Shown: piece by piece, positions 1-9,152 of the stretch
Position numbering within the stretch: position 1 is the first letter of the stretch
Layout of the letters: each line of letters begins with the position of its first letter
From: Sulfuricurvum kujiense DSM 16994
GTDB lineage: Bacteria > Campylobacterota > Campylobacteria > Campylobacterales > Sulfurimonadaceae
DNA: 64,000 nucleotides
Direction of reading: 5' to 3'
Assembly: GCF_000183725.1 (NCBI RefSeq)
Contig: NC_014762.1
Location: 124,001-188,000, forward strand
Made by a program: the position numbers and the translations under genes
Notes under the pieces: model-generated
Databases searched by the model: none
The model's input: the letters and a program-made list of their open reading frames with translations, nothing else
Told to the model about the DNA's origin: nothing

Positions 1-187
1 AAATACCGTGCATGTGCTGAGCACCAATGAAACGTACGATGTCAAACCGGTGAATCTGACCGTCTATCAGGGAGATGCCGTGGCAGAAGATGATATATGT
101 GTGATTGATTCGGAGCGAAGCGAGCGCGCATTTGTCAACACCAGAAATTATATGAAACAGTTTACTCAAGGAGGCGGAAATGTCTGA
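1..187 (+). CDS. DUF1989 protein, urea carboxylase-associated type 1 / carboxyguanidine deiminase subunit (3' fragment)
   Basis: The frame is open from base 2 to the TGA at 185-187, so only the last 61 residues are present. The tail carries KPVNLTVYQG and ERAFVNTRNYM, which resembles the C-terminus of the DUF1989 family member called urea amidolyase-associated protein 1. DUF1989 proteins of this type have been shown in other bacteria to form carboxyguanidine deiminase (CgdAB). The gene overlaps the next DUF1989 gene by 8 bp, so the two are translationally coupled and probably form a heteromer. The promoter and any upstream riboswitch lie outside the window. Assignment rests on the tail and the context. 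Confidence 0.75.
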   Translation, partial: NTVHVLSTNETYDVKPVNLTVYQGDAVAEDDICVIDSERSERAFVNTRNYMKQFTQGGGNV

Positions 188-821
188 GATGATTACGGTC
201 GATTTGACTTTGAATGAACCTATCTATGATGAGACGATACCTGCCGGAGAGCCTTGGTACCATGTTGTGAAAGCGGGCGAAGTGCTGCGGATCGTCGATT
301 TGGAAGGGTGCCAGGCTGTGGATACCCTTTTTTACAATGCCAATGACGTCACAGAACGCTACAGCGCTCCTCAAACCATCGTACGACAAAAGAACATCTT
401 TGTCGAAACGGGTACCGAACTCGTTTCCAATTTGGGAAATACGATGATGAAAGTGATCAGCGATACCTGCGGGCGCCACGATACACTGGGCGGTGCATGC
501 AGTGCCGAGAGCAATACGGTTCGCTACGCGCTGGATAAACTCGATATGCATTCGTGCCGGGACAATTATCTTTTGGCATTGGGACAAATGGGGATGGACA
601 AGCGCGATCTCGTGAGCAATATCAATTTTTTCATGAATGTGCCGGTCGAAGCGGACGGGACACTGGCCATCATAGACGGGATTTCCACCCCCGGCAGTAC
701 GATCGAATTGATCGCATTGATGGATACCCTGGTATTGATCTCGAACTGTCCGCAGCTTAATAACCCGTGCAATGCGTTCAATCCTACACCGGTAAGACTG
801 AGCATCTATAAACCTTTTTAA
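180..821 (+). CDS. DUF1989 protein, urea carboxylase-associated type 2 / carboxyguanidine deiminase subunit
   Basis: This 213-residue protein is a complete DUF1989 member. It contains the family signatures DLEGCQAVDTLFYN, SDTCGRHDTLGGACSAES and the C-terminal SNCPQLNNPCN and PTPVRL. The Cys/His-rich central motif is the likely metal or active-site region. The family was long annotated as urea carboxylase-associated protein of unknown role; later work on guanidine-degrading bacteria identified the pair as carboxyguanidine deiminase, turning carboxyguanidine into allophanate and ammonia. GAGGCGG lies just upstream of the ATG, inside the preceding gene. A 135-bp gap separates it from the carboxylase. 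The CgdA versus CgdB assignment cannot be fixed without alignment. Confidence 0.85.
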   Translation: MSEMITVDLTLNEPIYDETIPAGEPWYHVVKAGEVLRIVDLEGCQAVDTLFYNANDVTERYSAPQTIVRQKNIFVETGTELVSNLGNTMMKVISDTCGRHDTLGGACSAESNTVRYALDKLDMHSCRDNYLLALGQMGMDKRDLVSNINFFMNVPVEADGTLAIIDGISTPGSTIELIALMDTLVLISNCPQLNNPCNAFNPTPVRLSIYKPF

Positions 822-956
822 TAACAGATTTCTGCCTCGATGAGGCAAGCTTTAATGCCATAGGCCAGCGTAGCATATCGGGGTTCATGCGTCCTTTATG
901 GCGTCGCTCCGATTGCGTTCAAAATTTATGTATAGATTATGATGTGAGGAAAAAAA

Positions 957-3900
957 ATGTTTGCTAAAGTACTGATAGCTAACCGTGGAGAGATAGCGTG
1001 CCGTATTATCCGTACTCTCAAGAAAATGAAGATCGCTTCTGTCGCGGTCTATTCGCATGCCGATGCCGGATCACTTCATGTGATGATGGCGGATGAAGCG
1101 ATATGTTTGGGGGAGCCGCCTGCAAAAGAGAGTTATCTGGATGTAGAGAAAATTATCCAAGCGGCGAAAGAGACGGGTGCCGATGCGATTCATCCCGGAT
1201 ACGGTTTTTTGAGTGAAAATGCAGCATTCTCACGTCGATGTGCGCAAGAGGGGATCGTGTTTATCGGACCGACACCGAAGCATATGGAAGATTTTGGACT
1301 GAAACATACCGCCCGTTCTATGGCAAAAGCTCAAAATGTTCCGCTTTTACCGGGTACCGAGCTTCTTGAAAATGTGCAGGAAGCATTGCGTGCCGCTCAA
1401 GAGATCGGCTATCCGGTCATGCTCAAAAGTACGGCCGGTGGCGGGGGAATCGGAATGCAGCTGTGCTACGGTGCCGAAGATCTTGAAAACGGTTTCGAAT
1501 CGGTCGGCCGTCTCAGCAAGAGCAACTTTTCGCAAGGGGGGATCTACCTCGAAAAATTCGTAGCCTCTGCACGCCACATCGAGGTACAGATATTCGGTGA
1601 CGGAAAAGGGGATGTGATCGCTTTGGGTGAGCGGGACTGCTCGCTTCAGCGCCGTAACCAAAAAGTGATCGAAGAGACACCGGCCCCAGGATTATCCGAA
1701 GAGGTTCGTGATGCATTACGCAGTGCAGCAGTCAATTTGGCCCGTTCGGCATCGTATAAATCGGCCGGAACAGTAGAGTTCGTCTACGATACGACGGAAG
1801 AAAAGTTCTATTTTCTGGAAGTGAATACAAGATTACAGGTCGAACACGGGGTAACCGAAGAGATATTCGGAGTAGATTTGGTCGAGTGGATGATACTTGA
1901 AGCTGCCGGAGAGCTGGGCGATGTGCTGAAAAAAAGCTATACGCCGAGCGGACACTCGATTCAGGTGAGGGTTTATGCGGAAGATCCGTTGAAAAACTTT
2001 CAACCGAGTTCGGGGGTACTCAGTGAAGTTGTTTTTTCGGAAAATATCCGATGCGAGACATGGATCGAGCGCGGGAGTGCCATTTCACCGTATTATGACC
2101 CGATGATTGCCAAATTGATCGTACACTCTTCCAGCCGTGACGAAGCAATCGAAGCGATGAAGAGCGCATTGAGCGAGACGACACTGTATGGGATCGTTAC
2201 CAATATCGGATATTTGAAAAGTGTTCTGGACGAAGAGGTATTTGCAAAAGGGGAACAGACTACGAAATATCTGGGGACGCTCAATTATTCCCCTGCTATT
2301 GTCGAAGTGATCAAGCCGGGGACCCATACGACGGTTCAATCCGCACCGGGACGGATCGGTTACTGGGATATCGGTGTTCCCCCCTCGGGTCCTATGGACT
2401 CACTCTCGTTTCGTCTGGGGAACCGACTGCTAGGGAACGATGAAAAAGCACCCGGTTTGGAAATGACGGTAACGGGTTCGACGCTGAAGTTTCATTTTCC
2501 GACACGGATCGTGCTGACCGGAGCCGCGATGAAAGCTCAGCTCAACGGAGCGGAAGCGGCTTATTGGGAAACCATCGAAATTTCTGCAGGCGATATCCTG
2601 AAAATGGGGATTATCGAAGGAGCGGGCGCCCGTACCTATCTGCTTATTGACGGTGGATTTGACGTTCCCGAGTATCTGGGGAGTACGGCGACATTTACGC
2701 TGGGTGAATTCGGCGGCCATGCAGGGAGAATCCTGCAGATCGGCGATCAGCTCAGTACCCACCGATCCGATGAGAAAAAATTTCAGGCAGTCCTCGACGC
2801 CGCATTACGCCCGCAAATGGCCAAAGAGTGGAAAATCGGGGTGATTTACGGACCTCACGGAGCACCTGATTTTTTCAAAGAGGAGTACATTGAAACGTTT
2901 TTTGCTACCGATTGGGAGGTGCACTACAACTCCAACCGTACCGGAGTCCGGCTCATCGGTCCTAAACCGCTTTGGGCGCGGGAGGATGGAGGAGAAGCAG
3001 GATTGCATCCTTCCAATCTGCATGATAACGCTTATGCGATCGGTACGGTCGATTTTACCGGTGATATGCCGGTCATTTTAGGCCCTGACGGTCCCAGTCT
3101 GGGAGGGTTTGTCTGCCCGGTAACGATTGTGGGTGCGGAGCTGTGGAAAATGGGGCAGTTAGGCCCCAAAGACAGAGTCCGTTTCATTCCGATGACGTAC
3201 GATGATGCCGTTAAGATGGAACGTGATTTAGAAGCGAAGATCGCAGGACTTGAGGGGACATTGCCATCTCTGCCGGCTCCGACCGTCACGAATCCGGTGG
3301 TAGCGGAAATCGCTGCCAACGATCGTCATGACGCGGTGAAAATACGGCTGTCGGGCGACCATTATATCCTGATCGAGTTCGGTCCGATGGAGCTTGATCT
3401 GACATTGCGTTTTCAGGTTCATGAACTGATGCGCCGGCTCAAAGCTGACAATGATGTCCGTTTGATCGATCTCACGCCGGGGATCCGCTCATTACAGATC
3501 CATTATGAGAGCCAAACACTCTCATTGACGGAACTATTGGAAAAAGTTAAGGGAGAACTTTCACGAATGCCGGCAACTCGGGATATCATCGTTCCGAGCC
3601 GTACGGTGTATCTTCCGTTGTCTTGGGATGACCCCTCAACGAAACTGGCGATCGAGAAATATATGCAGTCGGTACGTGACGATGCACCGTGGTGCCCGAG
3701 CAACATCGAATTCATCCGACGGATGAACGGTTTGAATGGCATCGAGGATGTCCAGAATATCCTTTTTGAAGCGGAATATCTGATCATGGGTCTCGGGGAT
3801 GTTTATCTGGGTGCTCCGGTAGCGGTTCCCGTCGATCCGCGTCACCGTCTTGTGACGACCAAATACAATCCAGCCCGTACGTGGACACCGGAAAATGCGG

Positions 3901-4556
3901 TAGGAATCGGCGGAACGTATATGTGTGTTTACGGGATGGAAGGACCCGGCGGATATCAGTTCGTCGGACGGACGGTACAGATGTGGAACCGATATAAATC
4001 GACAACCGATTTTAAACTGGGCAAGCCGTGGCTATTGGAATTTTTCGACCGTATCCGATTCTATCCCGTCTCGCAGAATGAATTGGCACAAATGCGAAAA
4101 GATTTCATCAACGGGACGTTTTCATTGCGGATTGAAGAGGGAGAATTCTCCTTGGCAGAGTATCTCGAGTTTTTAGAGACGAACAGAGAATCGATCGATG
4201 CATTCAAAACAATCCAGCAAGAATCGTTCAACGCCGAACGCCAACGATGGGAGGCTTCAGGGATTTCGGCTTATGTCAGCGAAACACTCGAAACGGACGA
4301 TGAGAGCGATTTCGCTGAAATTCCTGAGGGGTGCGAAGCGGTTTCGAGTTTTCTTTCCGGAAATGTATGGGAAATTTCGGTTAAAGCAGGGGACACAGTC
4401 CGTGAGGGGGATACGCTTGTGATTATCGAAGCGATGAAATCGGAAGTGATGATCGAGTCACCTGTTGCGGGGGAAGTGGTCGAAGTATTATGCGTACAGG
4501 GCGATACCGTTCATACGGGTCATACTCTTGTCATCATTAAAACAGAAGGTGTGTAA
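957..4556 (+). CDS. Biotin-dependent urea/guanidine carboxylase
   Basis: The 1199-residue protein has the full urea carboxylase layout: a biotin carboxylase half (about 1-450, ATP-grasp glycine loop near [11 protein letters not shown]), a KipA/AHS2 domain (about 455-770, [14 protein letters not shown]), a KipI/AHS1 domain (about 800-1080) and a biotinyl domain whose EAMKSE motif puts biotin on Lys1161. The amidolyase half is encoded separately at 4894. Carboxyltransferase segment TVDFTGDMP has Asp699. From memory, guanidine-specific enzymes carry Asp where fungal urea carboxylases have Asn in the substrate pocket, so this is probably a guanidine carboxylase. Neighbours (DUF1989 pair, SMR exporter, riboswitch-controlled porin) point the same way. 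GTGAGGA is the ribosome site. Urea as the substrate is not excluded. Confidence 0.88.
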   Translation: MFAKVLIANRGEIACRIIRTLKKMKIASVAVYSHADAGSLHVMMADEAICLGEPPAKESYLDVEKIIQAAKETGADAIHPGYGFLSENAAFSRRCAQEGIVFIGPTPKHMEDFGLKHTARSMAKAQNVPLLPGTELLENVQEALRAAQEIGYPVMLKSTAGGGGIGMQLCYGAEDLENGFESVGRLSKSNFSQGGIYLEKFVASARHIEVQIFGDGKGDVIALGERDCSLQRRNQKVIEETPAPGLSEEVRDALRSAAVNLARSASYKSAGTVEFVYDTTEEKFYFLEVNTRLQVEHGVTEEIFGVDLVEWMILEAAGELGDVLKKSYTPSGHSIQVRVYAEDPLKNFQPSSGVLSEVVFSENIRCETWIERGSAISPYYDPMIAKLIVHSSSRDEAIEAMKSALSETTLYGIVTNIGYLKSVLDEEVFAKGEQTTKYLGTLNYSPAIVEVIKPGTHTTVQSAPGRIGYWDIGVPPSGPMDSLSFRLGNRLLGNDEKAPGLEMTVTGSTLKFHFPTRIVLTGAAMKAQLNGAEAAYWETIEISAGDILKMGIIEGAGARTYLLIDGGFDVPEYLGSTATFTLGEFGGHAGRILQIGDQLSTHRSDEKKFQAVLDAALRPQMAKEWKIGVIYGPHGAPDFFKEEYIETFFATDWEVHYNSNRTGVRLIGPKPLWAREDGGEAGLHPSNLHDNAYAIGTVDFTGDMPVILGPDGPSLGGFVCPVTIVGAELWKMGQLGPKDRVRFIPMTYDDAVKMERDLEAKIAGLEGTLPSLPAPTVTNPVVAEIAANDRHDAVKIRLSGDHYILIEFGPMELDLTLRFQVHELMRRLKADNDVRLIDLTPGIRSLQIHYESQTLSLTELLEKVKGELSRMPATRDIIVPSRTVYLPLSWDDPSTKLAIEKYMQSVRDDAPWCPSNIEFIRRMNGLNGIEDVQNILFEAEYLIMGLGDVYLGAPVAVPVDPRHRLVTTKYNPARTWTPENAVGIGGTYMCVYGMEGPGGYQFVGRTVQMWNRYKSTTDFKLGKPWLLEFFDRIRFYPVSQNELAQMRKDFINGTFSLRIEEGEFSLAEYLEFLETNRESIDAFKTIQQESFNAERQRWEASGISAYVSETLETDDESDFAEIPEGCEAVSSFLSGNVWEISVKAGDTVREGDTLVIIEAMKSEVMIESPVAGEVVEVLCVQGDTVHTGHTLVIIKTEGV

Positions 4557-4897
4557 TGAACAGCTGGATTTTACTGGCTCTGGCAATTTTATTAGAAGTT
4601 GCCGGGACGACATCAATGAAACTTTCAGACGGAATGCAAAAGATATTTCCTACGGTGATGATTTTCATTTTTTATGCGATGGCGTTTGTACTGATGCCGT
4701 TTGTGATGAAAAAAATTGAGATGAGTACGGTGTATGCGATCTGGACGGGTGCGGGGACGGTAATGGTGACAGTGATAGGGATTGCCTATTTCAGCGAATC
4801 TTCCAATCCGATCAAACTGGCCAGTATTGCATTGATCGCATTTGGAGTTGTTGGTCTGCATTTTGCCGAACGCAGTTCACAAGGAGGGTTAGGATGA
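4556..4897 (+). CDS. Small multidrug resistance (SMR) family exporter, possible guanidinium exporter
   Basis: This is a 113-residue protein with four predicted membrane helices and the essential helix-1 glutamate, Glu14 (AILLEVAGTTSMK). YAIWTGAG in helix 3 is typical of the Gdx (SugE-type) guanidinium exporters, whereas GTTSMK after Glu14 resembles the Qac/EmrE subtype, so the subtype is mixed. The start codon overlaps the carboxylase stop by 1 base and its own stop overlaps the next start by 4 bases, so it is tightly coupled to the catabolic genes. An SMR exporter inside a catabolic operon fits guanidinium homeostasis. Gdx exporters act as antiparallel dimers exchanging guanidinium for protons. 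Substrate remains an inference. Confidence 0.85.
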   Translation: MNSWILLALAILLEVAGTTSMKLSDGMQKIFPTVMIFIFYAMAFVLMPFVMKKIEMSTVYAIWTGAGTVMVTVIGIAYFSESSNPIKLASIALIAFGVVGLHFAERSSQGGLG

Positions 4898-6642
4898 GAG
4901 AGTTGAAAACGATAGGTGATTATCTGCATCAGTATCGGGTAGAAGGTCGTGGCGTCAGAGAAGTAATTCAGAGTTGTCTTGACAAATCGAGTATGTTTGA
5001 TGATAAAAACATTTGGATTGCCAAAGCGGATACATCATTTCTGGAACCGTATTTCCTCCGTTTGGAAGGGTGTGATCCTGCCTCATTGCCGCTATACGGA
5101 GTTCCGTTTGCGGTAAAAGACAACATCGATATTGCAGGGATGAACACAACGGCCGGATGTGCGGAATTTTCCTATCTTCCGAGCGAACATGCGTTTGTGG
5201 TCAAACAGCTGATTGAAGCCGGTGCGATTCCGATCGGCAAGACCAATCTGGACCAGTTTGCGTCAGGGCTTGTCGGGACACGAAGCCCTTATGGAGAGGG
5301 GATTAATCTATTTAATCCCGATTACGTCTCCGGAGGGTCGAGTTCAGGGTCAGCATTGGCCGTGACTGCGGGGATCGTCCCTTTTTCGCTGGGAACCGAT
5401 ACGGCAGGATCGGGCCGCGTTCCTGCCGCGTTCGGAAACATCGTCGGGTTAAAACCGACACGGGGGGCATTGAGTATCCGAGGGGTTGTCCCCGCATGCA
5501 AAAGTCTCGATTGTGTCGCCATTTTTGCCCAAAACTGCGAAGATGCCGGACGTGTTTATGACCTGTGCGGCATCGTTGATGATGAGGACTCCTTTTCACG
5601 TTCGAAAAGTTGCATTATTCCGTTCGGAGGGACGTTTCGTTTCGGGGTACCGAGAGAAGAGCAACTGGAATTTTTCGGAAACAGTGCGTACGAATCCCTG
5701 TTTTGGGAGAGTGTTAAAAAACTCGAGTCGTTAGGGGGGATCCGATGCGAGATTGATTTTTCCCCTTTTATCGAGACGGCAAAACTGCTCTACCACGGAC
5801 CGTGGATTGCCGAACGCTACTGCGGGATTAAATCCTTCGCCGATACGCAGAGCGACGCAATGCTGGACGTGACCCGAGGGATTATCCTCTCCGGTGCCAA
5901 ACCGAGCGCTATGGATGCGTTTGAAGGGTTTTACCGCCTCTCTGAGCTCAAAAAAATCAGCGACCGGATTATGGACTCGGTCGATATGATCATGACGCCT
6001 ACGGCCGGGACAATCTACCGTCGTGATGAAATTCGTGAACAGCCGCTCGCGTTGAATACGAATCTCGGCTATTACACCAATTTTATGAATCTGCTTGATC
6101 TGAGCGCATGCGCCGTTCCTGCCGGATTTACCTCTGAGGGGCTGCCGTTTGGGGTGACCCTTGCCGCACCGGCCTGGTATGAACATTCTCTTTTAAATGT
6201 CGGAGCAAAATTGCATGCTGCATCAGGGTATGAAAGCGGTCTTATTGAACCGCACCAACCGAAAACGGTTGTTTTAGCCGTTTGCGGGGCGCATATGTCC
6301 GGTCTTCCCCTGAATCATGAATTAACCGACAGAGGGGCACGGCTGGTTGAAAAATCTTCAACCGCCCCGCAGTACCGCTTTTTTGCTCTGGAAAACTTTA
6401 CCCCTCCGCGTCCGGGGCTTGTCCAGGTGAATGAAGGCGGCGGCACAATTGAAGTTGAACTTTGGGAGATTCCTAGCGAAGAGTTCGGATCGTTTTTTAG
6501 CGGAGTTCCCTCACCATTGGCTCTGGGGAGCCTGATATTGGCCGATGGCAAAGTAGTCAAAGGATTTCTTTGCGAGAGTTACGCAGTTGAGGGGGCAAAA
6601 GAGATCACTGCCTTAGGCGGATGGAGAAATTATTTACAATAA
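4894..6642 (+). CDS. atzF: Allophanate hydrolase
   Basis: The 582-residue protein has an amidase-signature domain (about 60-440) followed by the C-terminal gamma-glutamylcyclotransferase-like domain typical of AtzF (about 460-582). The catalytic triad is visible as Lys75 (FAVKDNID), cis-Ser149 (GGSSSGSA) and nucleophile Ser173 (TAGSGRVP), with the same spacing as characterised AtzF. It hydrolyses allophanate to ammonia and carbon dioxide, the last step after urea carboxylase or after guanidine carboxylase plus carboxyguanidine deiminase. The ATG overlaps the SMR stop (ATGA), so it is the last gene of the coupled operon. A weak inverted repeat at 6666-6690 follows but lacks a T-run, so the terminator is unclear. 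Confidence 0.93.
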   Translation: MRELKTIGDYLHQYRVEGRGVREVIQSCLDKSSMFDDKNIWIAKADTSFLEPYFLRLEGCDPASLPLYGVPFAVKDNIDIAGMNTTAGCAEFSYLPSEHAFVVKQLIEAGAIPIGKTNLDQFASGLVGTRSPYGEGINLFNPDYVSGGSSSGSALAVTAGIVPFSLGTDTAGSGRVPAAFGNIVGLKPTRGALSIRGVVPACKSLDCVAIFAQNCEDAGRVYDLCGIVDDEDSFSRSKSCIIPFGGTFRFGVPREEQLEFFGNSAYESLFWESVKKLESLGGIRCEIDFSPFIETAKLLYHGPWIAERYCGIKSFADTQSDAMLDVTRGIILSGAKPSAMDAFEGFYRLSELKKISDRIMDSVDMIMTPTAGTIYRRDEIREQPLALNTNLGYYTNFMNLLDLSACAVPAGFTSEGLPFGVTLAAPAWYEHSLLNVGAKLHAASGYESGLIEPHQPKTVVLAVCGAHMSGLPLNHELTDRGARLVEKSSTAPQYRFFALENFTPPRPGLVQVNEGGGTIEVELWEIPSEEFGSFFSGVPSPLALGSLILADGKVVKGFLCESYAVEGAKEITALGGWRNYLQ

Positions 6643-6785
6643 AGAATTCACCCTAAACCCTCATCAGCAGGTTTGACTATTGAGCCTGCTGCAGCTGCAA
6701 CAAACCCCACTGCTCACCGCCATTTCAATCATTTACATATATTTTTAAAGGGCAGGCTTCTTGCAAAATAGATAGGGGAAGAAAG

Positions 6786-6809
6786 ATAAAAATGGCCGCC
6801 GAAGCGGCC
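6786..6809 (-). terminator. Rho-independent terminator of the porin gene
   Basis: On the - strand GGCCGC-TTCG-GCGGCC forms a perfect 6-bp stem closed by a UUCG tetraloop, followed by ATTTTTAT. It starts 14 bases past the porin stop codon. Confidence 0.88.
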
Positions 6810-6822
6810 TAAAGAGAATCCA

Positions 6823-8040
6823 TTAAAATTTATACGTTAGATAAACTTGGATGTTATTGTAATATTTGGCATCGTTATAATCATTGGCTTTAGAGTAGAC
6901 GTAAGCGAGGCTTGTGTCGAGCGAACCGAAAGATTTAGCAGCGGTTAGGGTATATTCGCGCATATCGTTATCGCCGTTTGCCGCACGCTGATCTACATCC
7001 GTATAAAAGAATCCAAGATCTACGATTTCAGGAACAGTATAAAGAGCGGTGACATTATAGGCGGTCGTACCCGCTTTGCCGACATATCCGAAGTTCCACC
7101 ATGCTTCGGTGTAGAGTTTTGATTGCGCTCCGCCGCTCCCGCCGGTAGCCAAATTAGCGATTTGAAAGTTTGCCGATCCGTCTTTATCCGTTTGGGAAAC
7201 GGCGGCGCTTAGCGTGAGGTTTTCAATCGCGGTGTATCCGATTTTAGCTGCATAAGCTTTAGAATTGTCAGACGAGTCAAGCGTATTATCCAAATTCAAC
7301 ACTGCCGCCTGAGCTCCTAACGTTATTCCGGAAAATTCTGTGTCGCCCTGAATCCAGTACGATTTAGCCGTATTTTTTAGTTCATAGAACCATGCTTGCA
7401 GTTCAGTGCCGTTAAACGATTTGTTTTTCGCCCCTACGACATAGGCCCCTTCATAAAACTTCTTGAACGGATTTTTTAATTTTCCTGAATCTGCAATAGC
7501 CGGATTGACCGTTGCAAATCCGTTAACGCCGTTACCTTTGTCGATATAGGCTCCGATAAGTGTCGTATCCGATAAATCGGTGTTTTCAACTAAAACAGCA
7601 TCAAAAGTATTAGCCGCGATATTCCAAAGTTCGGTAAAAGCAAAAGGGGTGTCAAGACTCTGGCGCCCAAGAGTTACGGCTGTTTTATCCAATACGTTTT
7701 TATTTAAATAAACTTCGCTTAGCCAGACCTGGCTTCCCATCATCCCGGTCGCCCACGGTGCATTGACGATATTGCCGCCCATATTGGCAGTGGCTAATCC
7801 GGTACCGGCAATTTTTCCTTTGAATCCGGCTCCCAGATCGGCAGCGATGCCCATATCAATCCCGAATTGAGCGAATGCCCCTTCTTTGTTAAAAAGGTTA
7901 GGACGGCTAGTCCCATCAGGCGATCCATCGACAGTGCCGTAAAAGAATTTGCCGGCACCTGAAACTTCTATGTTGTCGACAGCAAAAGATGACGTATATA
8001 ATAACAATGACGCCAATAAACTGATTTTTGTAACTCTCAT
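6823..8040 (-). CDS. Outer-membrane porin (campylobacterial Opr/MOMP type), riboswitch-controlled
   Basis: The 405-residue protein begins with a signal peptide (MRVTKISLLASLLLYTSSFA) and ends in YLTYKF, the aromatic C-terminus recognised by the BAM complex. Between them lie alternating amphipathic strands with frequent Gly, Asn and aromatic residues, as in epsilonproteobacterial Opr-family porins of about 400 residues. AGGAG lies 5 bases before the ATG. Its 5' leader contains a ykkC-class riboswitch and terminator, so expression is predicted to rise when guanidine is present. With the carboxylase operon next door on the other strand, it is a candidate outer-membrane channel for guanidinium. 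Pore selectivity cannot be read from sequence. Confidence 0.87.
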   Translation of the reverse strand: MRVTKISLLASLLLYTSSFAVDNIEVSGAGKFFYGTVDGSPDGTSRPNLFNKEGAFAQFGIDMGIAADLGAGFKGKIAGTGLATANMGGNIVNAPWATGMMGSQVWLSEVYLNKNVLDKTAVTLGRQSLDTPFAFTELWNIAANTFDAVLVENTDLSDTTLIGAYIDKGNGVNGFATVNPAIADSGKLKNPFKKFYEGAYVVGAKNKSFNGTELQAWFYELKNTAKSYWIQGDTEFSGITLGAQAAVLNLDNTLDSSDNSKAYAAKIGYTAIENLTLSAAVSQTDKDGSANFQIANLATGGSGGAQSKLYTEAWWNFGYVGKAGTTAYNVTALYTVPEIVDLGFFYTDVDQRAANGDNDMREYTLTAAKSFGSLDTSLAYVYSKANDYNDAKYYNNIQVYLTYKF

Positions 8041-8064
8041 AATGACTCCTAAACGGTTTTTGAG

Positions 8065-8094
8065 AAAAAACTGGGAGAAATATCTCTCTCTCCC
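8065..8094 (-). terminator. Riboswitch expression-platform terminator
   Basis: On the - strand GGGAGA and TCTCCC pair around a GAGAGATATT loop, then AG and six T residues. The 5' arm overlaps the conserved 3' end of the aptamer, giving mutually exclusive structures upstream of the porin start. Confidence 0.85.
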
Positions 8095-8176
8095 GGGCTT
8101 TTATCCCTCCGTGTAGCCGCTTACGAGGCCGGATGCTCTCGGACCAGCACTTTGCAGTCGGAACCCTAGCATCCAT
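8065..8176 (-). promoter_or_regulatory. ykkC-class riboswitch, guanidine-I type
   Basis: Read on the - strand the leader holds the conserved ykkC blocks in order: GCTAGGGTTCCG, CTGGTCCGAGAG, ACACGGAGGGATAAAAG and CCCGGGAGA. GGATGC at the 5' end pairs with GCATCC after the GTCCGAGAG block, forming P1. The last aptamer block, CCCGGGAGA, is shared with the 5' arm of a terminator, so ligand binding should prevent termination (ON switch). Subtype 1 of this class binds guanidinium; subtypes 2a and 2b bind ppGpp and PRPP. The neighbouring guanidine/urea carboxylase genes favour guanidine. A TATAAT at about 8227-8232 (complement) is a possible upstream promoter, but its -35 is poor. Confidence 0.92.
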
Positions 8177-8180
8177 TTAT

Positions 8181-8427
8181 TGACAATATTGGGAGATATA
8201 TTCCCCCCGAATTTTCTACATGAAATAATTATAATCTAATTGATTAAACTGTAATCATGTAATGTGATTAATTTATAATCAACTCAAAAGTAAATTTTAG
8301 AATAAAGAATAAACGATTGTGAGAATACGAGTGGAATAGCTATATGATTAAATCTTGTAAAGATGCAATTAATGGATTTTTTGTTAAAGAAAGTATACCG
8401 AAGCCCATAAAAATAGGGGTTTTTCGA
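8181..8427. other. AT-rich intergenic stretch between riboswitch and tRNA cluster
   Basis: About 250 bases with no supportable gene. It is very AT-rich, with several TAATC/GATTA repeats around 8228-8280 that could hold the riboswitch transcript's promoter and a regulator site. No convincing terminator for the tRNA operon could be drawn; only a 3-bp stem is possible near 8404-8418. Confidence 0.5.
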
Positions 8428-8512
8428 TGGTGCGGATGAAAGGACTTGAACCTTCACACCGTTAGGCACCAGATCCTAAGTCTGGCGTGTCTACCAATTT
8501 CACCACATCCGC
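8428..8512 (-). tRNA. tRNA-Leu (UAG)
   Basis: The - strand gives a complete cloverleaf with acceptor GCGGATG/CATCCGC, anticodon loop CTTAGGA (anticodon TAG), a long variable arm as expected for Leu, GGTTCAAGTCC T-arm and an encoded CCA. It is the last gene of the five-tRNA cluster. Confidence 0.96.
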
Positions 8513-8530
8513 ATAAAAAAAAGTCTAAGG

Positions 8531-8607
<77 letters not shown>

Positions 8608-8618
8608 GAGAGTATATA

Positions 8619-8695
8619 TGGTGCGCCCGATAGGGTTCGAACCTATAACCTACGGATCCGAAGTCCGTTACTCTATCCAGTTGAGCTACGAACGC
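8619..8695 (-). tRNA. tRNA-Arg (UCG)
   Basis: The - strand cloverleaf has anticodon stem ACGGA/TCCGT with loop CTTCGGA, giving anticodon TCG, a T-arm TAGGTTCGAACCCTA and an encoded CCA. It lies between the His and Arg(UCU) genes. Confidence 0.95.
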
Positions 8696-8745
8696 ACATC
8701 CTTCTAAAACATCGCGTATCAGAAGAGTTTCAAACCAGAAACAAA

Positions 8746-8823
8746 TGGGGTGGAATATGGGAATCGAACCCACGACCCTCAGAACCACAACCTGATGCTC
8801 TAACCGACTGAGCTAATTCCACC
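8746..8823 (-). tRNA. tRNA-His (GUG)
   Basis: The - strand gives acceptor GTGGAAT/ATTCCAC with the extra 5' G(-1) opposite C73 that is diagnostic of tRNA-His, anticodon GTG and encoded CCA. Confidence 0.96.
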
Positions 8824-8870
8824 ATATGTAAAAGATTCTGTTTGAAATGATACATTAAAATAAAAAAACA

Positions 8871-8948
8871 TGGTCGGGGCGAGAGGACTCGAACCTCCGG
8901 CCCCTTGGTCCCAAACCAAGTACTCTAACCATACTGAGCTACGCCCCG
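8871..8948 (-). tRNA. tRNA-Pro (UGG)
   Basis: The - strand gives acceptor CGGGGCG/CGCCCCG, anticodon stem CTTGG/CCAAG with anticodon TGG and encoded CCA. It is the first gene of the cluster, transcribed from the promoter at 8993-9021. Confidence 0.96.
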
Positions 8949-8992
8949 ACCTTCATCTAATTTTACTCAGGTGAGCTAATTAGTGAGGCGAA

Positions 8993-9021
8993 ATTATAGT
9001 CGAAAATAAAAGAATTGTCAA
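8993..9021 (-). promoter_or_regulatory. Consensus sigma70 promoter of the tRNA operon
   Basis: On the - strand TTGACA (complement of 9016-9021) and TATAAT (complement of 8993-8998) are separated by exactly 17 bases. The start site would fall about 35 bases before tRNA-Pro. A full -35 box is unusual for this phylum and fits a strong stable-RNA promoter. Confidence 0.92.
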
Positions 9022-9152
9022 GACTTTTGCGTAACCGTGTTAAACGAATCGTTTATCTTTTGTCCGGGTTGAGTATAAAAATGACGAAGCACGTGAAAAA
9101 TAATGTATAATTGACTCTAATTGTACTGCAGATACTGTGTTGAGGATGGGGA

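Noticed and set aside
833-847. Hairpin TGCCTC-GAT-GAGGCA between the DUF1989 gene and the carboxylase gene
   Set aside because: The stem is only 6 bp, has no T-run and does not match guanidine-II (ACGR loops) or guanidine-III; too weak for a feature.
6666-6690. Inverted repeat AGCAGG/CCTGCT after allophanate hydrolase as terminator
   Set aside because: It has a 13-base loop and no T-run, so it is not convincing.
8404-8418. CCC/GGG pairing as terminator of the tRNA operon
   Set aside because: Only three pairs form and the T-run is on the wrong strand.
8284-8469. 61-codon frame on the - strand
   Set aside because: It begins inside tRNA-Leu and continues through AT-rich sequence, with no ribosome site or family match.
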